From: Isoetes taiwanensis
Lineage: Eukaryota; Streptophyta; Lycopodiopsida; Isoetales; Isoetaceae
Assembly: GCA_021234155.1 (NCBI GenBank)
Contig: JAJEKV010000030.1
Coordinates: 9,158,390 to 9,222,389 of the forward strand
DNA: 64,000 nt
Reading direction: 5' to 3'
Shown one piece after another: positions 51,475-61,798 of this stretch; the first letter of the stretch is position 1, and every line of letters begins with the position of its first letter. The position numbers and the translations under genes were made by a program. The notes beneath the pieces are model-generated. The model saw only the letters and a program-made list of their open reading frames with translations, had not been told where the DNA came from and made no database searches.

Positions 51475-51907
51475 GAACATTTCTCTTCTCCAACCCACTG
51501 CAAAAGAACTTTTATGCTAAGTCGAATAGATCTCAATTCTGGACATCCTTGAGATGCTGTGATAGAAATGTATGTTGATTGCAGTTCACATACTATGAGG
51601 CAAGTCAAGACATGCCTGTTTGACCCCATATTCTTTGCAAGAAGGGTCTAGTGTGCCCAACATAGAATATTCACCATAAACTACTGCAATCTAATAGCCT
51701 TGAAAAAATTTAGAACACGCGAAATGATAATACACTCCACAAATAATGGAATATTACAAACTGCCTATGTAGAAGATGAGACAAATAGTAAGTAGATTTC
51801 AAAGTTAGTTACAGTTTGTGTACATTCTCATATACAACTATGGGCCCAAGATGTTGTTTGTACATGACCACTTATACTGACAAATTAAGGGTCTCAAACT
51901 ACAAGGG

Positions 51908-52452
51908 ATCAACGTAGATAATCGACATTTGTCCGTCGATTATCGACCTAAACAGGTCGATAATCGACGGTCAACGTCGATCGTCTACGTTGACCAGTCA
52001 AACGTCGACCGGTGACCATTGAACGTCGATCATCGACGCTCAGTTGGAGTGACGTGTCGCCTTTGACCTCGTGGCATGCCTACCTGGTCGCCCGACGGCC
52101 GCGTGGCTGTGCGCGTGGCATGGAACGTCGATCATCGACGTTGTGTCGATGATGACATGGCATGCGTGGCCTGGCCGATGCCTACGTGGTCGCCTACGTG
52201 GTCCCCCAGCGCCAGCGTGGCTGTGTGCGTGGCGTGGAATGTCGATCATCGACGTTGTGTCAATGATGACATGGCATGCGTGGCCTGGCTGATGCCTACG
52301 TGGTCCCCTAGCGCCCGGTGTGGTCGCGGCGTGGCGTGGAACGTCGATGATCGACGTTGTGTCGAGATGACGTGGAATGCGTGGTCTGGCCGAGGCCGAC
52401 GTGGTCGCCCGCGTGGCATGCCTACGTGGTGTTGAACGTCGATGATCGACGA
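51908..52452. promoter_or_regulatory. Subterminal palindrome array upstream of the SET-like gene
   Basis: At least five copies of the near-perfect palindrome (A)ACGTCGAT-N-ATCGACG, at about 52022, 52124, 52240, 52341 and 52434, plus related GTCGAT(A/T)ATCGAC sites near 51915-51970. From 52065 to 52440 they sit in about three imperfect GC-rich tandem units of roughly 110 bp that also contain GCATGC and CCTACGTGGTC. In characterised CACTA elements, accessory proteins of the TNPA type bind such subterminal repeats; that role is inferred here. Confidence 0.75.
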
Positions 52453-52456
52453 TGTT

Positions 52457-52467
52457 TTTGGCGGGAA
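52457..52467 (+). promoter_or_regulatory. Canonical E2F-type site
   Basis: TTTGGCGGGAA matches the classic E2F/DP binding sequence exactly. It lies immediately after the last palindrome and about 90 bp before the first splice donor, in the probable core promoter/5' leader of the SET-like gene. It would suggest S-phase-linked expression. Copy 1 has TTTGGCGGAA. Confidence 0.55.
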
Positions 52468-52558
52468 CCCGAGAAGGTATTTATCTTCATTTCATTGTTG
52501 TTGTAGTCGATCTCTTGAGAGTTCTTGGCGCCGTGGGCGTGTTTTCTCTCTTCATAAG

Positions 52559-53137
52559 GTAAGATCTTGCATTAACACTAAGTTTATCATGTTCTTACCA
52601 TTAATTCCTCATAGATATTGATTAAAGCAAAAAGTTCTTTAAAAAATGTTTTACAAAAGTGTGGGGTAGGTTGATCCGGATATCGGGTCGGCTCCATCCC
52701 GAATGGAGAGGACTATAGTATCGGGTTCGGGCCTACCTCAATCATATTGTCTATAAATTTTAAAAAGTGTGGGGTAACTTGATCAAGGTATCTTTGGTCT
52801 GGCTCCATCCCGAATGGAGAGGACTACGTGTATCGGGTTCAGGCCTACCTCAATCATATTGTCTATAAATATTACAAATTGTATGAAGGGTAGCATGATC
52901 AAGGTACTGGTCGACTCCATCTCGAATGGAGAGGACTAGGTGTATCGGGTTCAGGCCCCACAATTAGTGGTTGCTAAACATTACAATATGGGTTTAGGGT
53001 TGCGTGATGAAGGTACTGGTCGGCTCCATCCTGAATGGAGAGGACTAGATGTATCGAGTTCAGGGGCCCTCAATCAAATTAGATCTAAAGTCACATTAAT
53101 ACATTAAATTAGTTTTATTAACATTTTTTGCTTGTAG
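52559..53137 (+). other. 5'-UTR intron with four hairpin repeats
   Basis: Donor AAG|GTAAGATC at 52559, acceptor TTGCTTGTAG ending at 53137, nine bases before the start codon of the SET-like gene. The intron is built from four tandem units of about 110 bp. Each contains a 6-bp stem, CTCCAT/ATGGAG, with a 5-nt loop CYYGA (stems at 52692-52708, 52803-52819, 52915-52931, 53024-53040), followed by GTATCGGGTTC-like sequence. In the first unit the flanks GGGGTAGG and CCTACCTC could close the structure. Confidence 0.7.
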
Positions 53138-53145
53138 TAAACAAC

Positions 53146-54441
53146 ATGGACAAACGTCAGGCCGACCATGAACGTAAAATGCAACAAAAAGCCACAAGAT
53201 TGTTAAATGGCGATCGGCGCAAAGATGTTACTCCAACAATTGCCACAAATAGTCCACTTAGACCCAGCGGTCCGAGTCTTCCCCGCAGCCTTAGTGGCAT
53301 GCACGAAATGAAGGCCGCCGACGTATGTACTAGAAACATGTTTTCAATGATTGCCAACTTTGCATCCTAATAAACTTTTTTTCAGTTGTACTTGACAGAG
53401 CGGCTTTATTGCAATTGCGCGATGTGCAAAGGACAAATAAAACGGATGAGAAAGACTATCATCGATCACGTTGATAAATACGGTGAATGGTCGATAAATC
53501 CACTGCTCTCAGATGCACATGTCGGATATTCCAACGAGGTACGCTCAACTACTCTCACGTACTTGAATCGACATCTCAACTTATTTTACTTGCATTTTCT
53601 TAGGAAGAAACTGAGAATGAAGTGAGCTCGAAGCAATATGTAGATTTTGGGGCCATGTTGTCCTTGGAAGCAGATGATATTGACACCATAAATGCTTTCA
53701 TAGAGAACCCGGCAAAAAGAAAGCCATCAACTTCTGCAAAGAGTATCCCATTACGTGATAGAACTCGGCGTGCGATGGCCGTAGCCATGATTCTAGGAAA
53801 TAACAACGTTCACCACAATTGGAATGTACTAGATCCTGTGGAAGAAAATAGCATTCCACAGGAACTAGTCCATTTGCTAAAGCCTTTTACAGACAGTGAT
53901 CGTAAAAAATTCGGTATATGGCCTAGAGGTAAGCCAATTATTTATGGGGAGCCATTTACATATTGGGGTAGGCAGTACTTGATTAAAACTAGTCGAGGTC
54001 CCCGATGCTGGTGCAGGATTATATATTATGACAAATATAAAAGTCAAAGATGGCACGAGTGTTCCTTTGATGCCATATGTAGGTCCTGAATACAACTCGG
54101 AGGCTTGGCATAAATTGAGTAAGCACCAGTGGCGCATGCTCATCTATGGCCTAAATTCTAATGCACGAAGAATAGCCAGACCCGATAACAGCAAAGATTT
54201 GAAATACATTGATGGTCGTCCTCAATTACATGGAAACCTTGCTGCTTTTATTAACAGCTCTATCGAGAATCCAGAAGCTACCAATTGTGATTTCGTCGAG
54301 GCAAAAAAGGACCAAGAAGATTTCTTTAGGCGGAAAATTGAAGGGAGATATATTATGGTAGATGCTATAAAGAGTCTTCGTGTTGGTGATGAATTGTTCA
54401 TTCAGTATGAATACGGTAGACCAATATCAGAGGTCTTTTGA
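53146..54441 (+). CDS. SET-domain-like protein encoded in the CACTA element
   Basis: Exons 53146-53322, 53386-53538 and 53604-54441, with GT/AG introns of 63 and 65 bp and kept phase. The first exon (59 codons) is basic. Exon 2 has CNCAMCKGQ and a Val/Asp-His segment resembling the zinc-like N-terminus of CACTA transposases. Exon 3 ends in a SET C-terminal signature: YIDGRPQLHGNLAAFINSS (compare the family motif NxxxFINHS) and, about 40 residues on, IKSLRVGDELFIQYEYG (compare GEELTxDYxY). The GxG-containing N-terminal half of a SET domain is not clear, so catalysis is unproven. One frameshift near 54088 splits exon 3; it coincides with AGGTCCTGAA, where copy 1 has AGGTCCCTGAA, so a base error at CTG is likely. 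The gene precedes TNP2 by about 240 bp on the same strand and shares its promoter region. Confidence 0.65.
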
Positions 54442-54683
54442 TGATGTACTCGAATTATAATTAATATAAGTTGTGTTGTCCTTTGTGGGAGTCTTACCAT
54501 GTATTTAATTATTATTTTGTGGAATGAAATTATATGATTATTATCGTCAATAGGTGGCTTGCTTAAGACGTGGAAATTTATATTTCTTATATTACAACAT
54601 GTTTAAGAACTGACCAAGCCACGCTCTCAATGCATGTAACATATATTTTTTTTGTATCTGGCAATCAGGCTGGGCGAGTGGAT

Positions 54684-57600
54684 ATGAGACCACATCCAAG
54701 CGTACGTAATTGGCGACATCAAGAGTCATTGCGGCTAGCAGAAATAGAATACATCGAGCAATATGGTACAAACATCGGCACAACATATGATGAAGAGTAC
54801 AACATCGAAGAGGACGAGCACAACGATGAAGACGACGAGCACAACGATGAAGACGACGTCGGCCACATGGAGGTTGAGGAACCCATGGCCGACATGTTAG
54901 ATGCGTTCGACCCGATCTTCGACAACGACCTCGACGAAGAAGCAAATACTCCTATTGACGGTCATGAAGATTTATTGGAGGAGGCGCACAAAGTATTATA
55001 TGTAGGGGCAACCGTATCTAGATTGGCAACATCTTTATTGATATTAAACCTTCAAGCCAAATTCAAATGGAGCAACGCCAGCGTTACGGCTTTGTTACAG
55101 TAAGTACACTTGAAATCACCAAGTTAATTGAATTCGTGATTGAATGAATGTATCCGTAAACAAAGACTTCATGCAGGTTATTACAAGAGAAAATACTCCC
55201 ACAAGGGAACACTATACCTAGGAGACGCGATGAAATAAAAAACATATTGGCAAGTAGTGGTTTGGGATACCATAGGATTCATGCTTGTCCAAATGATGGC
55301 ATAGTATATTATCCAAATGACATCTACAAGGACACAAAAACGTGCCCTAAATGTGGTGCTGCTAGGTACAATGCAGACGCCAAGGGAAAGACCGTCCCAA
55401 TAAAGGTGGTTCGCTACTTTCCATTGATCCCGCGCATAAGCGCATAAAGCTATTATTTCGATGTGAGTCTCTAGCTTCGCTCATGGGTTGGTGTGCTGCT
55501 AATGCGTCAAGTGACAATATGCTTCGTGTGGTTAGTGACTGCAAGCAATGGAAGCATATTGATGAAACATGGCCAGAATTTGGAAGTGAGTCACGAAATC
55601 TCAGATTAGGTCTGGCAACGGATGGCGTTAATCCTTATGGACGCCAGTCGGCCGCATGGTCAACGTGGCCAGTGGTGTTAATCAACTACAATCTACCCCC
55701 ATGGTTGCTAATGAAGACTAGCCATTTAATGGTACCAGGACCTAAAAAACCAGATACACTAGATCCATACCTCAAAATAGTTATTGATGAACTTTTGGTA
55801 CTGTGGAGTGTAGGTATTGAAGTTTATGATGTCTCAAGAGAACTCCATGCGGAACAAAGATTTACCTTGAGAGCAATCCTGATGTGGACAACGAGCGATT
55901 GGCCCGGTTTGTATGAAATCTCCGGACTCCAAGTGTCTGGATATGCTGCATGCCACTTGTGTGGGTTTGAACAATTGAATTCACGCCGGTCAACGGCATT
56001 GCACAAGAATGTCTATGCAAACTTCAGGAGATTCCTACCACTTGAAAATCGACTTCGATACGTAGGCCCAAGAGACAAACATTGCACTGAAGAACCTCCC
56101 AAAAGGTTGACAATGAAAGATTGGGGTAACCAATGGGATGCCGCAAAACAAAGAAAAAAAAAAAGTCATGAGAAGGACAAACAAGTCGAGGGGGAATGAA
56201 GTGGAAATCATCCTTCTTCCTTCTACCATATTGGACAATTGAAGATCCATCATCTTCTTGATCCTATGCATATCTTCAAAAATGTTTTGTCGTCCATTTG
56301 GAGGCACGCCACGGGGCGTAAGGACACGATCTGGCTTGGGGAGGATCTACACAAAGCTGGATGAAGGCTAAAAGCATGGCTAAATGTAGAAGAAGGAACA
56401 AGGCCCGTGTCGATTGGATCGTGCCTAGAAAAGGTATGAAGCCCGCTCGAGATGCGATCAAGGCTATAAAGACTCGGCGGGATATATGCATTCGATGCGA
56501 ATTTTTTTTTCGAACGAAGGGGAGTTAACAGGGTTGAAATCCCACGATTGGCATAAGATGTTGCAGGTATGCTTCGTTCATTATCGTTAGTTTACATTGT
56601 ATGTTACAAGTACTTCGAACGCAACATAATTGCATTCGACATGTGCAGTTTGTTATGCCTATTGTTCTAAGAGGTCGTCTCGCTGACGGTCCACTACATG
56701 CAATATGTCTCCTATCAGAGTTTTCTAGGTTCGTACAGATTTATTTGACTTGACTTTATTTGACTTGATTTTGAACTCTCACAATTTGTTTTTCTTTCCT
56801 ATTGACATGTAGATGGATTACAAAAAAAGAGATTCCAACAATAGAAAATGCAGACATGCGAACTAAGGTGGTTGAAGCATGTTGTATGCTCGAGAAAGAA
56901 TTCCCAACGAGTTTCTTAGACATACAAACTCACCATTAGTTCACTTAGTGGACGAAGTGGAGCTTGCAGGCACAACCAATCCTAGGTGGATGTTTTTCAT
57001 AGAACGATTTTTAAAGGTCCTCAAGGACTTTGTGCGCCAGAAGGCAAGGCCCGAGGGATGCATGGCCGAAGGTTGGTTAGCCCGAGAGTCATTATTCTAT
57101 GTCACCGAGTTCTTAGCCGATCTACACCCCAATGCTCCACGATTATGGACCGATGAAGACAACCCGACTATAATTGGAGAAGTTCGAAGGAAGACCGCAA
57201 AAGCAAATTTTTTCACAATAGAGGAACAAGTTTAAAGTCAATAAGTTTCTCATCTACAACTCCACTCACATGGAGAAATGGATAAAAAGGTACGATGAAG
57301 CAAAAACAAAAAGAGATGATGAGAGAAGACGCTAGACAACCATTTCCAGTCGATCTAGAGGCTATGCCAAGTGATATAAACAAAATTTGGTTGTCCCAAC
57401 AACTAGAGGCGGCAAGGGAACGCGGCGAACATGTTTCTAGTGAAGAATTGGCATATACTAAAGGCGTGTCTGCTTGTGTAAGTGCAACTTTATATATAGT
57501 TATCATTTTCGTTTGTTATTTTGAACGCTTTGTTTTCTTTCGTTATAGTATAATTCATATGCATCAATGTGGTCTTCTGGTGCTCACTTCCGACGGAAAA

Positions 57601-58103
57601 GCACGGATGAAGGAAAACGCACTTATGATTGTGGCATATCAGCAAAGTTTAGTACAGTTTGCCAAACTGGTAGTGCAGACCTAAATCCAGTCGAAGCAAT
57701 GTTGGAATGGATTGGAACTATTAAGACTATCATTGAGGTCGATGTCGGTAGCGTATTCAAAGCAATGTTGTTTGATGTAGAATGGTTTGATCTTGTATGT
57801 ACTGGTGCTCATGCCACTTCCCACGCAAAGATCATAGTGGTTTGTATTCACTAGATTCGAATTCGTCGATATCGCGGGTCACACGCTTCGCGAGGGTTGA
57901 GCAATGTGAACAAGTATGTTTACTTAGATTTAATAAATTTTATATATGCGAATACTAAATGAGCTAATGTAATAGAGGTTTTGTAGGTCACCTTCATTCC
58001 AGATCCTTTGCAAGATACTTGGTGGTTTGTAATTCCGTGTAAGGCTCGCTCCCGCCGCATATTTGAAGGCCAAGAAGAGATGACAGTCGAATATGGAGGC
58101 TAG
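54684..58103 (+). CDS. TNP2-type CACTA transposase (multi-exon, frameshifted)
   Basis: Cuts and moves CACTA elements. The start ATG at 54684 follows an acceptor-like TATCTGGCAATCAG. The N-terminus is very acidic (EEDEHNDEDDEHNDEDD). A 77-bp intron at 55100-55176 (ACA|GTAAGT...ATGCAG) joins in phase to SSGLGYHRIHACPNDGIVYY and CPKCGAARY. The core carries LRLGLATDGVNPYG, LPPWLLMK, MWTTSDWPGLYEISGLQ, LDPMHIFKNV and GLKSHDWHKMLQ, all in the order seen in TNP2. An intron at 56577-56648 leads to VMPIVLRGRLADGPLHA. A DUF4218-like part follows (56813-57235: RWMFFIERFLKVLKDFVR, RPEGCMAEGW), then a DUF4216-like part near 57600-57810 (FKAMLFDVEWFD) and a last exon 57987-58103 ending EMTVEYGG. Frameshifts occur near 55440 (8 extra bases in an ATAAGCGC duplication), 56205 and 56350-56480. 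Repaired by a few indels it would be full length. Confidence 0.88.
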
Positions 58104-58239
58104 ACTATTTTTATGATATGAGACCATCATTGTTTGAACTTGCAATTTGTATTAATATTATATTTTTTCACATATGAATAAGAAAATACTTTGACACGAT
58201 TATTTGTGTATACTATAGGCAGCAATAATATTGCAACTT

Positions 58240-59420
58240 CCATAAGCAATTTCTTCCACGCGGGCTCCAACATATGCCATCTAGACATTCCGGACATAAG
58301 GGTGAAGTCCAATCGCCTGACTGCCCAAATGGCCTCTACCCTCTTTGGAGAAATTGACCCTTGGTCCGTCTCTTGGCCTCTACCCTCTTTGGAGAAATTG
58401 ACCCTTGGTCCTGGTCACTAAGGTAATGCCGCCATTCCGGACATAATGGCGAAGTCGAATCGCCATTCCGGAGACCCCTGACTGCCCGAATGGCAAGACC
58501 CTTGGATTTTCGCACAACCGTCCAAAGCACGCTTCGCGGTTTGGCAAGCTCTGCCAGACGGATCTTGAATTTTTTGGAACCTGCTCGAAGCAGGGCCATT
58601 GAAAGGAGGATTCAACGGCCAGATAGATGAACCGAGCTTCGGGAGGGCGGGCATTCGCGTACGGCTCCACGGAGGAGCGGTGGCAGTACGGGCTCCCTCG
58701 GGAACTTTTTTGGGGTCCGTCTCTTGGGGTATGGCCTCTACCCTCCCTTGAGGCCTCCACGCAAAGTCCTGGACTCGTTCGAATTGGGGAAGGGTGCCGC
58801 CCAACAACAGGCAGCCGGGACGGGGGGCGGGTGTGTCGGCACCCTTGCCCTTTCCGGATCCGTCCAGGACCTTGCACAGTGTCCTCGCCTAGAGGGAGGA
58901 TGTTGACGCCAGAATACGGAACCTTAAAACCACCCGGAGGCAGCTTGTCCCGAGCGTCCTCCCCCAAAGGCCGCGACGACGGACGGGCAGCTTCCCCTTC
59001 TCAGAATCGCGAAACGACTGTTCCAATGGACTCAGAACACCGGCATTATGCAGGTTACGAAGTTTCGCGGGCAGAAGACCACCCCATCTCCAAGAAGCTC
59101 CAAAGCGCCTCATATCCAGCACTCCTGTAGTCAATTGGCTTTGGCTGTGGAATACTGCCATGTGTGGCGTTCATGTTCCCTTCTTTGGAGAAATTGACCG
59201 TGTAACCTGGTCACTAGGGTAATGCTGCCATTCCGGACATAATGGAGAAGTCGAATCGCCATTCTGGAGACCCCTGAGGAGGCGGATTGTTCCAAGGGAA
59301 GCATTGATCGTGAAAAAAATCATATTGCTGTGGAGATTCTAATTCTCGTGAGCGTCCTGTGCAATGCAGCCTGCTTAGTGACCATGTCACGGTCAATTTC
59401 TCCAAAGAAAGGAACTAGGA
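58240..59420. repeat. GC-rich repeat block with snapback structure
   Basis: GC-rich relative to its flanks. TGGAGAAATTGACC occurs at about 58350, 58392 and 59186 and, inverted, near 59390. GCCATTCCGGACATAATGG with AAGTCGAATCGCCATT occurs twice (about 58430 and 59225). Arms 59175-59216 and 59375-59415 form an imperfect inverted repeat of about 40 bp around a loop of about 160 bp, as in a foldback insertion. Overlapping Arg/Pro-rich frames here are composition artefacts. The copy 1 counterpart is 30470-31860. Confidence 0.6.
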
Positions 59421-60582
59421 TATACACCATTTATGTTGTCTTTATCTAAGCCATGCAACAGAATAATATTTTGGCGTTCCACCCTTATCTCCATCTTCAA
59501 TACTTGACATACTTGGCTTTGACTGTCATCATCTAGGCAAGAATCTGCTCCATCCTTTTCTTTCTCTACTCTTTGGTTTTGATTGTCATCAACTATCTCA
59601 GCATTATCTAAGCCATGAGGCATTATCTAAGCCATGAGTTAAATTCGAGCTCATAACCCTACCCCAAGAGACGGACCCCATCGAACGCAACCAATTCGTC
59701 GATATGTCCGTGAGATTGCACATTCCAATTGGGATTTTAAATTTCTATATTGATAATCCTTATTGACCGATTTGAGCATAGGATCTTCAGATTTTGCAAT
59801 GCTATGTAGATGAGTCTGCTTAATCATATGCAAGAGGAGATGCTGCTATTCCCACTTCAATCCAAGACCAGAGCCTATCTAACAATAACATCCTTAGATT
59901 GAATATGAGAATATAAGTATAAGAAATGCTAGAACAAAAGATAACTGATTATAAAGATCCAAAACTTGAACAAAATACTCAAATATTCTCAAATACTTAT
60001 CCAATGTCACTCGAGTACACTCGAATACTTATCTAAATAAACTTGAATACACTATGATTAGAGTACAAATATCACGCAAAAATGTCGAGATCGTGAGGTT
60101 GCCTCAAAGGTGGAAGAGGAACAGCCTCACACTCAATGTCGTCAGCACATTCAATAATGCCTTCAAAGAAATTCAGCTCCTGCAAATAATTTGCCAACTT
60201 CTCTCCAAATACTAACGGTGCAGTATTATCAGGCAAGCTATTGTATTCATCTCTCTTCTTCTTCAACAGCTCTAGCTGGTCTTCTATTTCCTCTAATGCT
60301 TCATCTTCGCAACTGCATAGTTCCTGGAGGATTTCGTGACGCTGCTGGCACACGATCAACCATACTCTGAAACGTCTTTCCAATGGCGTTATTCGTATAG
60401 TAGGGCGAGGCATCCTGCATCCTCACATTAGAAAGAGCTACAAATAAGGGGCTTAAGAACGATAATGAACAAGGAGTGATTTGGAGAAAGTAAATACAAA
60501 ATGTAACCTTAGATCGCTCCAAAAACGCTTTGGGATGCTTGCTAGAACTAGATGTGAAGCGGCCAAGCTCTTGTTGCCTCAA
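59400..60582 (-). CDS. Minus-strand gene with acidic/coiled-coil segments, unknown
   Basis: Not recognised. The best coding signal is 60072-60413: a Glu/Leu/Lys coiled-coil stretch (EALEEIEDQLELLKKKRDEY) followed by LANYLQELNFFEGIIE and a Pro-rich end. An upstream Ser/Lys-rich segment (60500-60582) and a downstream acidic segment (59540-59623, LDNAEIVDDNQNQRVEKEKD) may be further exons, but the splice pattern is not resolved. It diverges from the plus-strand third gene across a palindrome-bearing promoter. A DNA-binding accessory protein of the TNPA type would fit the position; that is only inference. Confidence 0.4.
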
Positions 60583-60689
60583 CCAAGAATATTTGAAGCG
60601 GCTAGGGTTTTGGATGTCAGGGTTTTTGCTTCAATTCGAACCTTTGTAGGTACAATTAACTTTTTTTTTTTTTTTATATATGTTTTGCC

Positions 60690-60775
60690 AACGTCGATAT
60701 TGACCGTTTTGTCGGTATATCCGTCGAGCATCGACGTTTATACTGAACGTCGATTATCGACGTCGCGCTGTAATA
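60690..60775. promoter_or_regulatory. Divergent promoter with the same palindromes
   Basis: Three sites related to the subterminal array: CAACGTCGATATTGACCG (60690), CCGTCGAGCATCGACG (60721) and GAACGTCGATTATCGACGTC (60747). They lie between the minus-strand gene and the third plus-strand gene. The array upstream of the SET-like gene uses the same core, suggesting one element-encoded or host factor controls all units. Confidence 0.6.
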
Positions 60776-60906
60776 TTTCCGGAACAGGGCGGAAAACCCG
60801 TGACCTATTTCGAGCAAGCAAGAAACTTGGAGGAGCGTTTATTCCAGCGATTTTTGGCGCCCATCGGTCTTGAAGCCCATTTCCTTTGCCAAGCAAGCTC
60901 CAGAAG

Positions 60907-61796
60907 GTATGTGCTTGGATCAACCATCTCTTTTTTTGAATCCATGCTTGTTTTTTTCCAAGTTTTAGGGCTTTATGTTCTTGTTGTTTGTTCTTCCCAT
61001 TCTCATCAATCTTGGCCTCTTTTAGTTAATTCTTCCATCCCCTTTCCATTTTGATCCCTTCCAATGTTTCTATCCTCATATTTGCCATGCCCTTTTTTAT
61101 TCTTGCTTCTTTGCTCTTCCAAATTCTTGCTTCTTCTTCCTTCTTCCAAATCCCTCCCTCTTCTATATTCTTTTCCGAATTCTTACATCCCTTTCTCTCA
61201 TCATCTCTTCCTCTATTTCTTCTTCTTCTATTTCTTCTTCATCATCCTCCTCCACTTTTTCTTCTTCTTCCTCCTCCTCCTCCATTCTTCTTCTTCGAAT
61301 TCTTTTTCATCATTCGTTTTTCCTCTTCAATTCTTCCTCTATTCTTTTCTTCGTCGATGAAGGACGGCTTCCTTTGTTTTTCTTTTTTTCTTTTTTTAAT
61401 GCAAGGTCGATGAACGACCTTGCAATGTTTTGTTTCTTACTTAGTTTAATATTTTTTCTAACCATTGATGTCTTGTTTTGCATGCATAACTCCTAACAAA
61501 ATGCGTTGCTTTTGCGAACGACAACGAACACCTTGTACTTATTCCAAGTAAGAATTTATTTTTAATACGTTTAAGTTTAATGCTTTGTTTAGGTTTAAAA
61601 AAACTTGGGGAGACTTGGGCAAGGGGCATGGTCGACTCCACCTTGAGTGGAGGGGACTAAGTGCTTCGGGTCCAAGCTCACCTACTACTCTTGTAAATTT
61701 ATTTGCTAATGTATTTAGGTTAATCCACCTAATCCTTTTTTTTTTCTTTGTATTTTTTTATGCATTGTCGATAAATTAGTTTAATTTGGTTTGTAG
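60907..61796 (+). other. 5'-UTR intron of the third gene, with pyrimidine tract and hairpin
   Basis: Donor CAGAAG|GTATGTG at 60907; acceptor TTTGGTTTGTAG ending at 61796, two bases before the ATG. It includes a long CT-rich tract (about 61130-61400) and one hairpin unit at 61636-61652: CTCCAC-CTTGA-GTGGAG, flanked by GGGGAGACTTGGGC and GTCCAAGCTCACC, which can pair with each other. Confidence 0.65.
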
Positions 61797-61798
61797 GT

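Larger units (their letters stand above)
45278..51896. other. Non-coding spacer between copia and CACTA, copy 2
   Basis: No coding gene supported; collinear with 17503-24102. It contains the TATAAATA site at 45665-45672, a G-rich minisatellite near 46500-46560 and three CACTA-end-like motifs. The 117-codon frame at 50896-51249 is preserved because the underlying DNA is nearly identical between copies, not because of evident selection. Confidence 0.5.

Noticed and set aside
52071-52435. Repetitive frame with Trp/Met/Ile-rich units
   Set aside because: It is a translation of the palindromic tandem repeat array upstream of the SET-like gene.
58380-59161. Several 90-195-codon frames on both strands in the GC-rich block
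   Set aside because: Overlapping Arg/Pro/Gly-rich frames on both strands; they follow repeats and GC content and have no domain resemblance.
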